A DNA stretch of 64,000 nt, taken from NCBI GenBank assembly GCA_021153185.1, contig JAGKTY010000001.1, positions 67,137-131,136 of the forward strand, read 5' to 3'. Both the position numbers and the translations under genes were made by a program. Every line of letters begins with the position of its first letter. Within the stretch, counting starts at the first letter, position 1. Under the pieces are notes generated by a model. The model saw only the letters and a program-made list of their open reading frames with translations, was not told the origin of the DNA and made no database searches. The DNA is from Lachnospiraceae bacterium (GTDB lineage Bacteria > Bacillota > Clostridia > Lachnospirales > Lachnospiraceae). This document shows, piece by piece, positions 50,901 through 58,894 of this stretch.

Positions 50901-51157
50901 AAAAATTATATGAGGGAAGACCGAATATCCTTGATGCAATTTCCAATGGAGAGATTGATTTGATTGTCAATTCTCCGGTCGGAAAAGACAGCGTAAACGA
51001 TGATAGTTACTTGCGTAAAGCTGCCATCAAAGGTAAGATTCCGTACATGACAACAGTTGCAGCCGCAAAAGCAACTGCTGAGGGCATTGCAGTCCTCAAA
51101 AACCAGGGCGCAGGTGAAATCAAATCCCTGCAGGAATGGCACAAATCAATACAGTGA
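47942..51157 (+). CDS. carB: Carbamoyl-phosphate synthase large subunit
   Basis: This 1071-residue protein has the full CarB duplication: an N-terminal half (KVLIIGSGPIVIGQACEFDY, PALLPNLGGQSG-like GG loop, TMGGAGGGLVYN), an oligomerisation region (about 400-550), the second half (KIMILGGGPNRIGQGIEFDY, PLGVIAQFGGQTPLNLA) and a C-terminal allosteric MGS-like domain (FDLIREAGIPATKIKKLYEG). It makes carbamoyl phosphate for arginine and pyrimidine synthesis. ATG 47942 follows AGGAGAAAGAAC; a longer frame would run into the repeat before it. carA is not adjacent, which is unusual, so the small subunit must be encoded elsewhere. Confidence 0.96.
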   Translation: MPKLKDINKVLIIGSGPIVIGQACEFDYSGTQACKALRKLGYEIVLVNSNPATIMTDPETADVTYIEPLNVDRLEQIIAKERPDALLPNLGGQSGLNLCSELYKAGVLDKYGVKVIGVQVDAIERGEDRIEFKKTMDELGIGMARSDVAYSVEQALEIADTLGYPVVLRPAYTMGGAGGGLVYNKEELKTVCARGLQASLVGQVLVEESVLGWEELELEVVRDSEGNMITVCFIENIDPIGVHTGDSFCSAPMLTIAEDVQKELQRQAYSIVDKVQVIGGTNVQFARNPKDGRIIVIEINPRTSRSSALASKATGFPIALVSAMLAAGLTLKDIECGKYGTLDQYVPDGDYVVIKFARWAFEKFKGVEDKLGTQMRAVGEVMSIGKNYKEAFQKAIRSLENGRYGLGHAKDFDTLSKEELLRRLATPSSERHFLMYEALRKGASVDEIFELTKVKHYFIEQMKELVEEEEELLKAKGTLPADALLIRAKKDGFSDKYLSQILEIPEDDIRGKRLSLGVEEAWEGVHVSGTKDSAYYYSTYNAQDKNPVSDNKKIMILGGGPNRIGQGIEFDYCCVHASLALKKLGFETIIVNCNPETVSTDYDTSDKLYFEPLTLEDVLSIYNKEKPLGVIAQFGGQTPLNLAADLEKNGVKILGTAPSVIDLAEDRDLFRAMMDKLEIPMPESGMATTVDEATKIANEIGYPVMVRPSYVLGGRGMEVVYDDASMADYMKAAVGVTPDRPILIDRFLNNALECESDAISDGTHAYVPAVMEHIELAGVHSGDSACIIPSVHISEENIALIKEYTRKIAEEMHVKGLMNMQYAIENGKVYVLEANPRASRTVPLVSKVCNTRMVPIATDIITSEITGRPSPIPALTDKTISYYGVKEAAFPFNMFQEVDPVLGPEMRSTGEVLGLSESYGEAFYKAEEGVGAPLPLEGTVLISVNRKDKEEIVEVAKKFHEVGFNILATGGTFDLIREAGIPATKIKKLYEGRPNILDAISNGEIDLIVNSPVGKDSVNDDSYLRKAAIKGKIPYMTTVAAAKATAEGIAVLKNQGAGEIKSLQEWHKSIQ

Positions 51158-51161
51158 AACC

Positions 51162-51230
51162 GGTGGACCTAGGGGACGGGGTTTGTGGTCCATTTTTGGT
51201 GGCCCCAGGGGACGGGGCATCATCCATTTT
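51162..51230 (+). repeat. Two tandem copies of a GGGGACGGGG-containing repeat after carB
   Basis: Copy one spans 51162-51196 and copy two 51198-51230. Both read GGTGG, then four to five variable bases, AGGGGACGGGG, a variable middle and TCCATTTT. Function unknown. Confidence 0.65.
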
Positions 51231-51247
51231 GACTAGAGATATATCAC

Positions 51248-51276
51248 AAAGGACGCTTCGATGGGAGCGTCCTTTT
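51248..51276 (+). terminator. Terminator after carB
   Basis: AAAGGACGCT (51248-51257) pairs perfectly with AGCGTCCTTT (51266-51275) around an eight-base loop, ending in TTTT. Confidence 0.85.
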
Positions 51277-51301
51277 ATCTGTTATGGCGGCGCGGTCCAC
51301 C

Positions 51302-51330
51302 TTTACAAGGCATCCGTTTTTTCATATAAT
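51302..51330 (+). promoter_or_regulatory. Promoter placed to give a leaderless holA transcript
   Basis: TTTACA (51302-51307), 17 bases, TATAAT (51325-51330). The ATG at 51337 begins six bases after the -10 ends, about where transcription should start, and has no ribosome binding site. Confidence 0.6.
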
Positions 51331-51336
51331 ATAAAT

Positions 51337-52320
51337 ATGCGCAGGTTAATGGAAGATATCAAAACAGGACAATTTAATCATGTGTATCTGCTATGTGGTG
51401 AAGAGGACTATTTGAGAGGAGTTTACAAGGATAAGCTTGTAAAAGCAATGACCGTGCCTGACGACAATATGAACTTCACGGTTTTTGAAGGAAAAAACAT
51501 TGAAGTCGGTAAAGTCATCGACCTTGCCCAGACACTTCCGTTTTTGGCACCGCGCCGCGTCATTTTGATTGAAAACAGCGGATTTTTCAAGTCGAGTCAG
51601 GAGCAGCTTGCCGAATACATGAAGGAGATTCCGGAGGATACATATTTTATCTTCTGTGAAAAGGAAGTCGATAAGCGCTCGAAGCTGTATAAGGCTGTCA
51701 AGAATGAGGGCTATATTTCAGAGTTCGGCATTCAGGACGAAGCGACACTTCAAAAGTGGATTTTGCAGCTTGTTGCCAAAGAAAAAAAACAGATTTCCAG
51801 ACAGGCGATGGAACTTTTTCTTTCAAAGACCGGCACCGATATGGCGAATATCCAGAGTGAGTTTGAAAAGCTTGCATGTTATACGATGGACAAAGATGCC
51901 ATTATGCCCGAGGATGTCGAGGCAATCTGTACGGAACGGCTGCAGAACCGTATTTTTGATATGGTGGAGGCCGTTGCGGGCAGGCGGCAGAAGCAGGCGC
52001 TTTCACTGTACTATGATTTGATTGCGCTAAAAGAGCCGCCGATGCGCATTTTGTTTATGATTGCAAGACATTTTAATCTCCTCATGCAGACAAAGAGCTA
52101 TTTACTAAGGCGCATGGACGAGCGAATGATTGCGGAGAAGATGTCACTTGCACCGTTTATTGTGCGCAAATATAAGAATCAGGCATCTAAATTTGAATTA
52201 TCCTTTTTGCGCAGGATGGTTGAAGAATGCGTGGATGCGGAAGAACGCGTCAAGAAAGGCAAAATGACAGATATCATTGCTGTTGAGATGCTGATTATCG
52301 AAGCAAGCAGATCAATTTGA
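51337..52320 (+). CDS. holA: DNA polymerase III delta subunit
   Basis: This 327-residue clamp-loader subunit has the HolA start MEDIKTGQFNHVYLLCGEED, then the AAA-like core with IDLAQTLPFLAPRRVILIEN and TYFIFCEKEVDKRSKLYKAV, and a C-terminal helical domain with LQNRIFDMVEAVAGRRQKQA. It opens the sliding clamp during replication. The start is either ATG 51337 (MRRLMEDIK, matching family length, no ribosome site) or ATG 51349 (MEDIK). The longer frame from 51136 overlaps the carB end and the terminator and is rejected. Confidence 0.9.
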   Translation: MRRLMEDIKTGQFNHVYLLCGEEDYLRGVYKDKLVKAMTVPDDNMNFTVFEGKNIEVGKVIDLAQTLPFLAPRRVILIENSGFFKSSQEQLAEYMKEIPEDTYFIFCEKEVDKRSKLYKAVKNEGYISEFGIQDEATLQKWILQLVAKEKKQISRQAMELFLSKTGTDMANIQSEFEKLACYTMDKDAIMPEDVEAICTERLQNRIFDMVEAVAGRRQKQALSLYYDLIALKEPPMRILFMIARHFNLLMQTKSYLLRRMDERMIAEKMSLAPFIVRKYKNQASKFELSFLRRMVEECVDAEERVKKGKMTDIIAVEMLIIEASRSI

Positions 52321-52390
52321 GAACAAGCGATATCCAAAGAAGGAACAACAAAAACAGATTGACAGCTATCATTACGAAAAGGAAAAGCGT

Positions 52391-52978
52391 ATGGAAGGCA
52401 TTATTATTATCATTATTATCAGTGTCGTATTAAGTCAGTTAAAAAAACAGAGACTGGAGCAGGCAAAGCGCGGGAAAAGCGGGGAAACAGCACAGGATTT
52501 GCTAAAGCGTATTGAGAATAATCCGTCTACCGCAAAGGCTTCGCCAAACACATATAACAGACCAAACAGAAATGTGACGAACACATCTGCCAATATTCCG
52601 CCGGAAATGTCGCGCGTGAATAACCCATCAGCGCCGGCTTACGGGGAAACAAAGAAAACATCGTCAGTCAAACCATCGAATGCAAAGGCAGCAAATGTGC
52701 CAAAGGAAGAAATCGTGCAAAGAGAGGGCGAGTCGACGACCGAATTTTTGAATCGAAAAGCGGCAGCCGATCAGCTTGAGCACAAAAAAGAGCAGATGGC
52801 ACAAAAGAAGGAAGCAGTCAGAGTGTACGGTGAGATGAACTATGCACAACGATGGATGGAGGGCGACCCGGTTCCAAATGGCATGTGGATCGTAAAATGC
52901 GGGTATTGCGGCGCCGAAAATCTTATCGGTATGCGCGGCAGAAAGTACAACTGCTATTTCTGCAGAGAAGAACTATAA
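52391..52978 (+). CDS. Membrane-anchored protein with a C-terminal zinc ribbon
   Basis: This 195-residue protein has an isoleucine-rich N-terminal membrane anchor (MEGIIIIIIISVVLSQL), a long Asn/Ser/Pro/Lys-rich linker, a charged coiled-coil-like stretch (AADQLEHKKEQMAQKKEAVR) and a C-terminal CGYC...CYFC ribbon. The plan is the reverse of the ribbon proteins at 25-27 kb, with the ribbon at the C-terminus. No family recognised. ATG 52391 has a weak AAAAGGAAAAGC upstream. holA precedes it by 70 bases. Confidence 0.65.
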   Translation: MEGIIIIIIISVVLSQLKKQRLEQAKRGKSGETAQDLLKRIENNPSTAKASPNTYNRPNRNVTNTSANIPPEMSRVNNPSAPAYGETKKTSSVKPSNAKAANVPKEEIVQREGESTTEFLNRKAAADQLEHKKEQMAQKKEAVRVYGEMNYAQRWMEGDPVPNGMWIVKCGYCGAENLIGMRGRKYNCYFCREEL

Positions 52979-53028
52979 CAGAAACCGTTGCTTTCAAGCA
53001 AACTACATTGCGTAAGAGAGGAACTATC

Positions 53029-53271
53029 ATGTTTTTAAAAAACAAACATACCCAGCCGCTATATGCGCGGATGGATCAGTTAAAATGCGCCTTTGAGAAC
53101 AATTATAAGGACAATGCGCACGCGGCTTATAAGGATGTCAATGAGATGTTTGCCCAATTGCAGGCATCCGGCAAGCTTTCTAAAAAGGAAGAAGCCAAAA
53201 TTCAAAAGATGATTGACGAATATTCCCAAAAATTAGAAGGCTATACCCATTACAATCATATCGGGTGGTAG
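53029..53271 (+). CDS. Small helical protein of unknown function
   Basis: An 80-residue protein, MFLKNKHTQPLYARMDQLKC onward, with a helical and charged middle (NAHAAYKDVNEMFAQLQASG) and an end YTHYNHIGW. It looks like a short alpha-helical hairpin protein. AGAGAGGAACTATC precedes ATG 53029. It is 50 bases after the previous gene and may share its transcript. I recognise no domain. Confidence 0.6.
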   Translation: MFLKNKHTQPLYARMDQLKCAFENNYKDNAHAAYKDVNEMFAQLQASGKLSKKEEAKIQKMIDEYSQKLEGYTHYNHIGW

Positions 53272-53365
53272 TTGTATTTTTGATGCAGATGTGTTATAGT
53301 CCCAATTGAGCGGTATTCGAATGAAACTGCATCGGGATAGTGTATCACCTGATGGAGGTGGTAGC

Positions 53366-54220
53366 ATGCAAATTGGAATCATTGGCGCCGGCCGGGTAGG
53401 TACTAGCGTTGGCAAGTACTTTGCACAGTCAGGCAAAACGGTTGTCGGTTTTTATGACAACGAACAGATGGCAGCAAAGGAGGCTGCAGAGTTTGCACAA
53501 ACGGACTGCTTCTTGCGTCTTGAGGAGCTTGTGCGAAGGAGCGATACCCTGTTTATTACATCGCCGGATGGAATCATCCGCGAGGTTTGGGATTGTATTC
53601 GGGAAATGTCCATAGAATCAAAAATCATATGTCATTGTAGTGGTTCATTATCATCCGATGTTTTTTCAGGAATAGAGGACAAACATGCGTATGCGTGCTC
53701 TATTCATCCTATGCTCGCTTTCAGCGATAAATTTTCATCCTACAAACAATTGAATCAGGCTTTTTTTACAATCGAAGGTGACAAGTATGCCGTGCAGGAG
53801 ATGAAAGCATTTATGGAGTCTTTGGGCAATCAGGTTTGTGAGATTGCAAAAGAGCAAAAGGGACTTTATCATGCAGCGGCAAGTGTGCTGAGTAACCATG
53901 TCGTGGCAGTGCTTGCGGCGGGTTATGAATTGCTTGTGGAAAGTGGTTTTTCGGAGCAGTTTGCAAGGTTAGCCAGTGCAAACCTCGTACTTGGCAATGT
54001 GCAAAGTGTGGTCGAAAATGGACCTGTCAAAGCGCTTACCGGACCGATAGAACGCGGCGATGCGCTCACGGTACAAAAGCACCTGGCATGTATACCGGAT
54101 GAGATGAGAGAGATGTACTGTGTGCTTGGAAATCGTATTGTACAGCTTGCGGAGGAAAAAAATCCGACAAAAGATTATAGTGAAATGAAAAAAGTATTGT
54201 TAAGTAAGGGAGAACAATGA
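53366..54220 (+). CDS. DUF2520/Rossmann protein, candidate ketopantoate reductase (PanG-like)
   Basis: This 284-residue protein has an N-terminal NAD(P)-binding fold (MQIGIIGAGRVGTSVGKYFA) and the DUF2520 C-terminal domain with CSIHPMLAFSD, HAAASVLSNHVVAVLAAGYE and TGPIERGDA. A different-fold ketopantoate reductase called PanG, first described in Francisella, belongs to this type. The position immediately before panB, panC, panD and coaBC fits that role, as no classical panE is here. AGGTGG precedes ATG 53366, and panB starts one base after its stop. The reductase assignment is inference. Confidence 0.75.
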   Translation: MQIGIIGAGRVGTSVGKYFAQSGKTVVGFYDNEQMAAKEAAEFAQTDCFLRLEELVRRSDTLFITSPDGIIREVWDCIREMSIESKIICHCSGSLSSDVFSGIEDKHAYACSIHPMLAFSDKFSSYKQLNQAFFTIEGDKYAVQEMKAFMESLGNQVCEIAKEQKGLYHAAASVLSNHVVAVLAAGYELLVESGFSEQFARLASANLVLGNVQSVVENGPVKALTGPIERGDALTVQKHLACIPDEMREMYCVLGNRIVQLAEEKNPTKDYSEMKKVLLSKGEQ

Positions 54221-54221
54221 T

Positions 54222-55049
54222 ATGAAAAATACAGCGGTGACATTTAAACAGGCAAAGGAAAAGGGCGAAAAGCTGACCATGCTGACGGCTTACGATTATT
54301 CGACGGCAAAGCTTGTGGACAGTGCGGGCATCAATTCTATTCTGGTAGGGGATTCCCTCGGCATGGTCATGCTTGGCTATGACGATACGCTCTCTGTAAC
54401 GATGGAGGATATGATTCACCATACTAAGGCAGTCTCAAGAGGAGCAAAAAATGCGCTCGTCATTGCAGATATGCCATTTATGTCGTATCAGACATCAGTG
54501 TATGATGCAGTTGTAAACGCCGGCCGTCTCATCAAAGAAGGCGGTGCGCAGGCCGTGAAGTTAGAAGGCGGAGCAGATGTATGTGAACAGATTGAAGCAA
54601 TTGTAAAATGTCAGATTCCGGTGTGTGCACATCTTGGACTTACACCACAGTCAGTCAATGCCTTCGGCGGTTTTAAGGTGCAGGGAAAAGGGAAAGAAGC
54701 AGCTCAGAAAATTTTGGATGATGCAAGAAAAATCGAAGAGGCGGGCGCGTTTGCAGTCGTTCTCGAGTGTGTACCAAATAAGCTTGCCAAAAAGATTTCC
54801 GAGTCAATTTCGATTCCGACAATCGGAATCGGTGCAGGTCCTGATTGTGACGGACAGGTGCTTGTCTATCAGGATATGCTTGCTATGTATTCAGATATGA
54901 AGCCAAAATTTGTCAAACAGTATGCACAGATTGGCCAGCAGATGAAGACTGCGTTTGAAGCGTATGCAAAAGAAGTTAGCGAAGGCTTATTTCCAAGCGA
55001 GGAGCACTGCTTCAAAATCGATGACGAAGTGATAGAAAAACTCTACTAA
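54222..55049 (+). CDS. panB: 3-methyl-2-oxobutanoate hydroxymethyltransferase
   Basis: This 275-residue enzyme makes ketopantoate from ketoisovalerate and methylene-tetrahydrofolate. Signs are MLTAYDYSTAKLVDSAGIN, LVGDSLGMVMLGYDDTL, DMPFMSYQ, AQAVKLEGG, AHLGLTPQSVNAFGGFKVQG and IGIGAGPDCDGQVLVYQDML. It begins within two bases of the preceding gene's stop, so they are coupled. panC follows 20 bases later. Confidence 0.96.
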   Translation: MKNTAVTFKQAKEKGEKLTMLTAYDYSTAKLVDSAGINSILVGDSLGMVMLGYDDTLSVTMEDMIHHTKAVSRGAKNALVIADMPFMSYQTSVYDAVVNAGRLIKEGGAQAVKLEGGADVCEQIEAIVKCQIPVCAHLGLTPQSVNAFGGFKVQGKGKEAAQKILDDARKIEEAGAFAVVLECVPNKLAKKISESISIPTIGIGAGPDCDGQVLVYQDMLAMYSDMKPKFVKQYAQIGQQMKTAFEAYAKEVSEGLFPSEEHCFKIDDEVIEKLY

Positions 55050-55069
55050 TGATATAAAAGGAGATAAAA

Positions 55070-55909
55070 ATGAAAATTTGTGATACAGTTGAGGAAGTAA
55101 GAAGCCAGGTAAAACAGTGGAAAAAAGAAGGATTCAGTGTAGGATTTGTCCCGACGATGGGCTACCTTCACGAAGGACATAAAAGCCTGATGGAAAAAGC
55201 GCGTCAGACTTGTGACAAGGTTGTTGTCAGCATTTTTGTCAATCCGATGCAGTTTGGTCCGACAGAAGATCTTGAGAGCTATCCGAGAGACTTGGAAAAA
55301 GATGCAAAGCTTTGTGAGACCGTGCCGGTTGATCTCATTTTCCATCCGCAGCCGGAAGAAATGTACAAAGATGGGTTTTGCTCTTACGTGGATATGAACG
55401 GTCTTACGACAGAGCTGTGCGGCAAGACGAGACCAACGCATTTCCGCGGAGTACAGACAGTCGTACTCAAGCTGTTTCACATCGTGCAGCCGGATTATGC
55501 ATTTTTCGGACAAAAGGATGCACAGCAGCTCGCTGTCATTAAGCGCATGGTTACGGATCTGAATGTGGATGTCAAAATCGTGGGATGCCCGATTATCCGC
55601 GAGGAAGATGGACTTGCCAAAAGCTCGCGCAACACATACCTGAACAAAGAAGAAAGACAGGCTGCACTCATTTTGTCAAAATCGTTAGCAGAAGGTAAAA
55701 AATTAATCGATGCAGGCGAGAAACAAAGTGCAGTTATCAAAAAGGCAATTGCCAATGTCATTGAGACGGAGCCGCTTGCACGAATTGATTATGTGGATGT
55801 GGTTGATTTTGATACAATCACACCGGTAGAGACGCTAAATGGAAGTACACTTGTTGCCATCGCGGTATACATCGGAAAAACGAGACTAATTGATAACATT
55901 ATTGTCTGA
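55070..55909 (+). CDS. panC: Pantothenate synthetase
   Basis: This 279-residue enzyme condenses pantoate with beta-alanine using ATP. The ATP-binding HxGH-type motif is GFVPTMGYLHEGHKSLM, followed by SIFVNPMQFGPTEDLESYPR, FGQKDAQQLAVIKRMVTDL and DGLAKSSRNTYLNKEER. AAGGAGATAAAA precedes ATG 55070. The gene is the middle of a panB-panC-panD-coaBC order typical of Gram-positive anaerobes. Confidence 0.96.
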   Translation: MKICDTVEEVRSQVKQWKKEGFSVGFVPTMGYLHEGHKSLMEKARQTCDKVVVSIFVNPMQFGPTEDLESYPRDLEKDAKLCETVPVDLIFHPQPEEMYKDGFCSYVDMNGLTTELCGKTRPTHFRGVQTVVLKLFHIVQPDYAFFGQKDAQQLAVIKRMVTDLNVDVKIVGCPIIREEDGLAKSSRNTYLNKEERQAALILSKSLAEGKKLIDAGEKQSAVIKKAIANVIETEPLARIDYVDVVDFDTITPVETLNGSTLVAIAVYIGKTRLIDNIIV

Positions 55910-56009
55910 TCAGAGCCGAGCAAAAAGAAAGCATCGTAGATGCGGTTTTGCGAATGTGGTTTGGAATAGACAATTCATGATATTTTGAGCAGTAAAACGG
56001 AGAAAAAAG

Positions 56010-56414
56010 ATGACAATCACAATGTTAAAAGGAAAAATTCACAGGGCGGTCGTGAAGCAGGCAGAGCTTCATTATGTCGGAAGCATCACGGTTGATCCGG
56101 TTTTGATGGAACAGGCCGGTATTTTAGAATATGAATATGTACAGATTGTCGATGTGGAAAACGGAAACCGGTTTGAAACATACACGATTGCAGGAGAGCC
56201 GAATAGTGGTATGATTTGTTTAAACGGCGCCGCAGCAAGACAGGTTGCGGTCGGAGACCACATCATTTTGATGAGCTATGCACAGATGACACCTGAGGAA
56301 GCAAAGTCGCATAAGCCGCGCGTTGTATTTGTGGATGAAAATAACAAAGCCATCAAGGTGTCAAACTACGAAAAGTATGGAAAATTGACAGACGAGATGA
56401 TCTGCGAAGTGTAA
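56010..56414 (+). CDS. panD: Aspartate 1-decarboxylase
   Basis: This 134-residue pyruvoyl enzyme supplies beta-alanine for pantothenate. The self-cleavage site lies at Gly-Ser in LHYVGSITVDP; the arginine-tyrosine region is ETYTIAGEPNSGMICLNGAAARQVAVGD. Length matches the bacterial proenzyme. GAGAAAAAAG precedes ATG 56010. The 100-base gap after panC contains a small hairpin (GCATCGTAGATGC) but no terminator T-run. Confidence 0.95.
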   Translation: MTITMLKGKIHRAVVKQAELHYVGSITVDPVLMEQAGILEYEYVQIVDVENGNRFETYTIAGEPNSGMICLNGAAARQVAVGDHIILMSYAQMTPEEAKSHKPRVVFVDENNKAIKVSNYEKYGKLTDEMICEV

Positions 56415-56461
56415 AAAGCGATTGGAATACACTTAGGAGATGCCAAAGAAGGAGTATTTTT

Positions 56462-57658
56462 ATGTTAAAGGGCAAAACCGTTGTTTTGGGCGTGACAGGA
56501 AGTATCGCCGCATACAAGATTGCAAACCTTGCAAGTATGCTTGTGAAGCTACATGCAGATGTGCAGGTCATTATGACACAAAATGCAACGAATTTTATCA
56601 ATCCAATTACATTTGAGACACTGACCGGAAATAAATGTCTGGTCGATACGTTTGACCGCAATTTTCAATATAGCGTTGAGCACGTCAGTCTTGCCAAAAA
56701 AGCAAGCGTTTTTTTGGTGGCCCCTGCCAGTGCCAATGTCATTGGTAAAATGGCAAATGGCATCGCGGACGATATGCTCACGACGACAGCACTTGCCATG
56801 AAGTGTCCGATTCTGGTTGCGCCTGCGATGAATACCAATATGTATGAAAACCGCATCGTTAAGGACAATCTGGACAAACTCCGCGCATATGGCATGAAGG
56901 TCATCGCGCCGGATTGCGGCTATCTGGCATGTGGGGATGTCGGCGCCGGAAAGCTTCCAAAGGAAGAACTCCTTCTTGAATTTATCTTACAGGAGACTGC
57001 TTATGAGCAAAAGGATCTGGCAGGAAAAACGGTACTTGTCACGGCAGGACCGACGGTAGAAGCCATTGATCCGGTACGCTTTATCAGCAATCATTCCACC
57101 GGTAAAATGGGTTACGCCATTGCCAAATGTGCGGCAAGACGCGGTGCAAAGGTTATTCTTGTTTCGGGTCCTGTCAACCTTGAAAAACCGGTATTTGCAG
57201 ATGTCATTTCTGTGCAAAGTGCAAAAGAGATGTACGAGGCAGTGATGGCACATAAGGATGAGGCAGACATCATTGTAAAAAGTGCGGCTGTGGCGGATTA
57301 CACACCGGTAACGGTCGCAGCTGAAAAGATGAAGAAGAAAGACGGAGACCTTTCCATAGAGCTGGAGCGGACAAGAGATATTTTGAAAACGCTCGGAGAA
57401 ACGAGAAGAGATGGTCAGTTTATCTGCGGCTTTGCGATGGAAACGCAAAATCTCATCGCAAATGCAACAAAGAAATTAGAGAGCAAGAATGTGGATATGA
57501 TTGTGGCGAACAGCCTCCGTACACAAGGTGCAGGCTTTGGCACGGATACCAATATTGTGACGCTTCTGAAAAAGGACGGCATGCTGGAGCTTCCGATTAT
57601 GTCAAAGGATGAGGTGGCGGCGCGCATTTTAGACGAGGCCGCAAAAGCATTTCGTTAA
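56462..57658 (+). CDS. coaBC: Bifunctional phosphopantothenoylcysteine decarboxylase/phosphopantothenate-cysteine ligase
   Basis: This 398-residue fusion carries the flavin-dependent CoaC decarboxylase (about 1-180: LGVTGSIAAYKIANLASML, PAMNTNMYEN, CGDVGAGKLP) and the CoaB ligase (about 190-395: VLVTAGPTVEAIDPVRFISN, STGKMGYAIAKCA, KSAAVADYTP). It performs two steps from 4'-phosphopantothenate to CoA. GAAGGAGTATTTTT precedes ATG 56462. With panB, panC and panD it makes a nearly complete CoA precursor cluster. Confidence 0.96.
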   Translation: MLKGKTVVLGVTGSIAAYKIANLASMLVKLHADVQVIMTQNATNFINPITFETLTGNKCLVDTFDRNFQYSVEHVSLAKKASVFLVAPASANVIGKMANGIADDMLTTTALAMKCPILVAPAMNTNMYENRIVKDNLDKLRAYGMKVIAPDCGYLACGDVGAGKLPKEELLLEFILQETAYEQKDLAGKTVLVTAGPTVEAIDPVRFISNHSTGKMGYAIAKCAARRGAKVILVSGPVNLEKPVFADVISVQSAKEMYEAVMAHKDEADIIVKSAAVADYTPVTVAAEKMKKKDGDLSIELERTRDILKTLGETRRDGQFICGFAMETQNLIANATKKLESKNVDMIVANSLRTQGAGFGTDTNIVTLLKKDGMLELPIMSKDEVAARILDEAAKAFR

Positions 57659-57670
57659 TAGTATAAAAAA

Positions 57671-57721
57671 GATACGCTTCGTCAATACTCGTATGAAGGT
57701 TGACGAAGCGTATCTCGACTC
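57671..57721. repeat. Perfect 15-base-pair hairpin with a tail shared with 46.2 kb
   Basis: GATACGCTTCGTCAA (57671-57685) pairs with TTGACGAAGCGTATC (57700-57714). AAGCGTATCTCGACTC (57706-57721) is identical to 46261-46276. An A-run precedes the left arm, so on the minus strand it looks like a terminator, although no minus-strand gene is here. Confidence 0.65.
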
Positions 57722-57762
57722 TGTGGATCATGTTTAGCGTTTGAGCGGGACGAGTTAGGGAT

Positions 57763-58773
57763 ATGCAACAAGAGAAACAACGGGATTATCTGTTTGACAA
57801 CTTCAAAGCGATATTGATTATTTTGGTAGTGCTTGGCCATTTTCTGGAGCCGAATTATCGGAATAATCCGATGCTGTTTGAACTGAAGTGGGCTATTTTT
57901 TCAGTGCATATGCCTGCTTTTATTTTTGTGTCCGGCTATTTTTCAAAGAAAAAAGCGTCATTTGAAAAACTGATTAAGGGAATCGCAATCCCATATGTCG
58001 TCTATGAATTGGCATATTATGTACTATATCATATGATTGGAAAAGAGACGACCTTCAGTCTTCATAGACCCAAATTTTCCCTCTGGTATCTGATGGGACT
58101 TTTTGTTTGGAAATTAGTAACGCCTTACTTTTCAAAAATACCGGGGAATATGGTGCTTGCAATGATTGCCGGTCTTTTGATCGGACTGACGGACTATGAT
58201 AATTTTTTCTCGATTCCGAGAATCGTTTATTTCTTTCCCTTTTTCCTTGCGGGTATGCGGTTTGAAAAAAGTATGCTAAATCGTCTTAGGTGCAAGGCTT
58301 GCAAAGTGGTTGCGGCAATCGTAATGATTGCGGGCGTTATGTATCTGGCTTTGGATCAGATGCACAGAAGTATGCCCGTGCAAATTTTTTACGGAAGATA
58401 TTCGTATGAGGTGATGGGACAGAGCGCGCTTTGCGGCATGTGCATCAGGCTTCTTTGTTATGTCATTTCCTTCGTTTTGACATATGCGATTATCATTTGG
58501 ATTCCCCAAAAACAGACAATGCTTTCCTACATGGGACAGCGCACAATGGCAATCTATATTTTCCATGGACTGCTCTATTCGGCGGTTCATTTCAAGCTGT
58601 CGATGCTATCGGCTGTCGATACAAACGCGGAGGCTGCATTGCTCATTACCGGTTGCATCGCGTTGACGTTTGTATTGTCTGCCAAACCATTTACCATGAT
58701 AACAGATTTGGTTGCTTCGGTTCCAATCGAAAAACTGACGAGGATAACACATGATTCGAAAAACAGAGAATGA
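57763..58773 (+). CDS. Membrane acyltransferase of the Acyl_transf_3 family
   Basis: This 336-residue protein has about ten membrane helices. It starts DYLFDNFKAILIILVVLGHF, with the family histidine in LGHF, and continues with SVHMPAFIFVSGYFSKK and FSLWYLMGLFVWKLVTPYFS. OatA, NodX and similar enzymes acetylate cell-surface polysaccharide with this fold. No promoter is obvious. It is 104 bases after coaBC, past a hairpin. It might supply O-acetylation lost with the broken MBOAT gene, but that is speculation. Confidence 0.88.
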   Translation: MQQEKQRDYLFDNFKAILIILVVLGHFLEPNYRNNPMLFELKWAIFSVHMPAFIFVSGYFSKKKASFEKLIKGIAIPYVVYELAYYVLYHMIGKETTFSLHRPKFSLWYLMGLFVWKLVTPYFSKIPGNMVLAMIAGLLIGLTDYDNFFSIPRIVYFFPFFLAGMRFEKSMLNRLRCKACKVVAAIVMIAGVMYLALDQMHRSMPVQIFYGRYSYEVMGQSALCGMCIRLLCYVISFVLTYAIIIWIPQKQTMLSYMGQRTMAIYIFHGLLYSAVHFKLSMLSAVDTNAEAALLITGCIALTFVLSAKPFTMITDLVASVPIEKLTRITHDSKNRE

Positions 58774-58894
58774 TGATTGTTGCAGGAAGGATTTATATCA
58801 TGGGAAACACTGTATTCAGACGGGAAAATCCGGAATTGCGGCGAAATAAAGGACCGGAACTTTGCGGATAGTTCTAGGCGAAAATCTTTGAAAG

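Noticed and set aside
51136..51336. Longer holA start overlapping carB
   Set aside because: It would translate through direct repeats, a terminator hairpin and the promoter; the family start fits 51337.
58774..58894. Short plus-strand frame starting MGNTVFRRENPELRR
   Set aside because: Only about 23 codons, no ribosome site and no homologous pattern.
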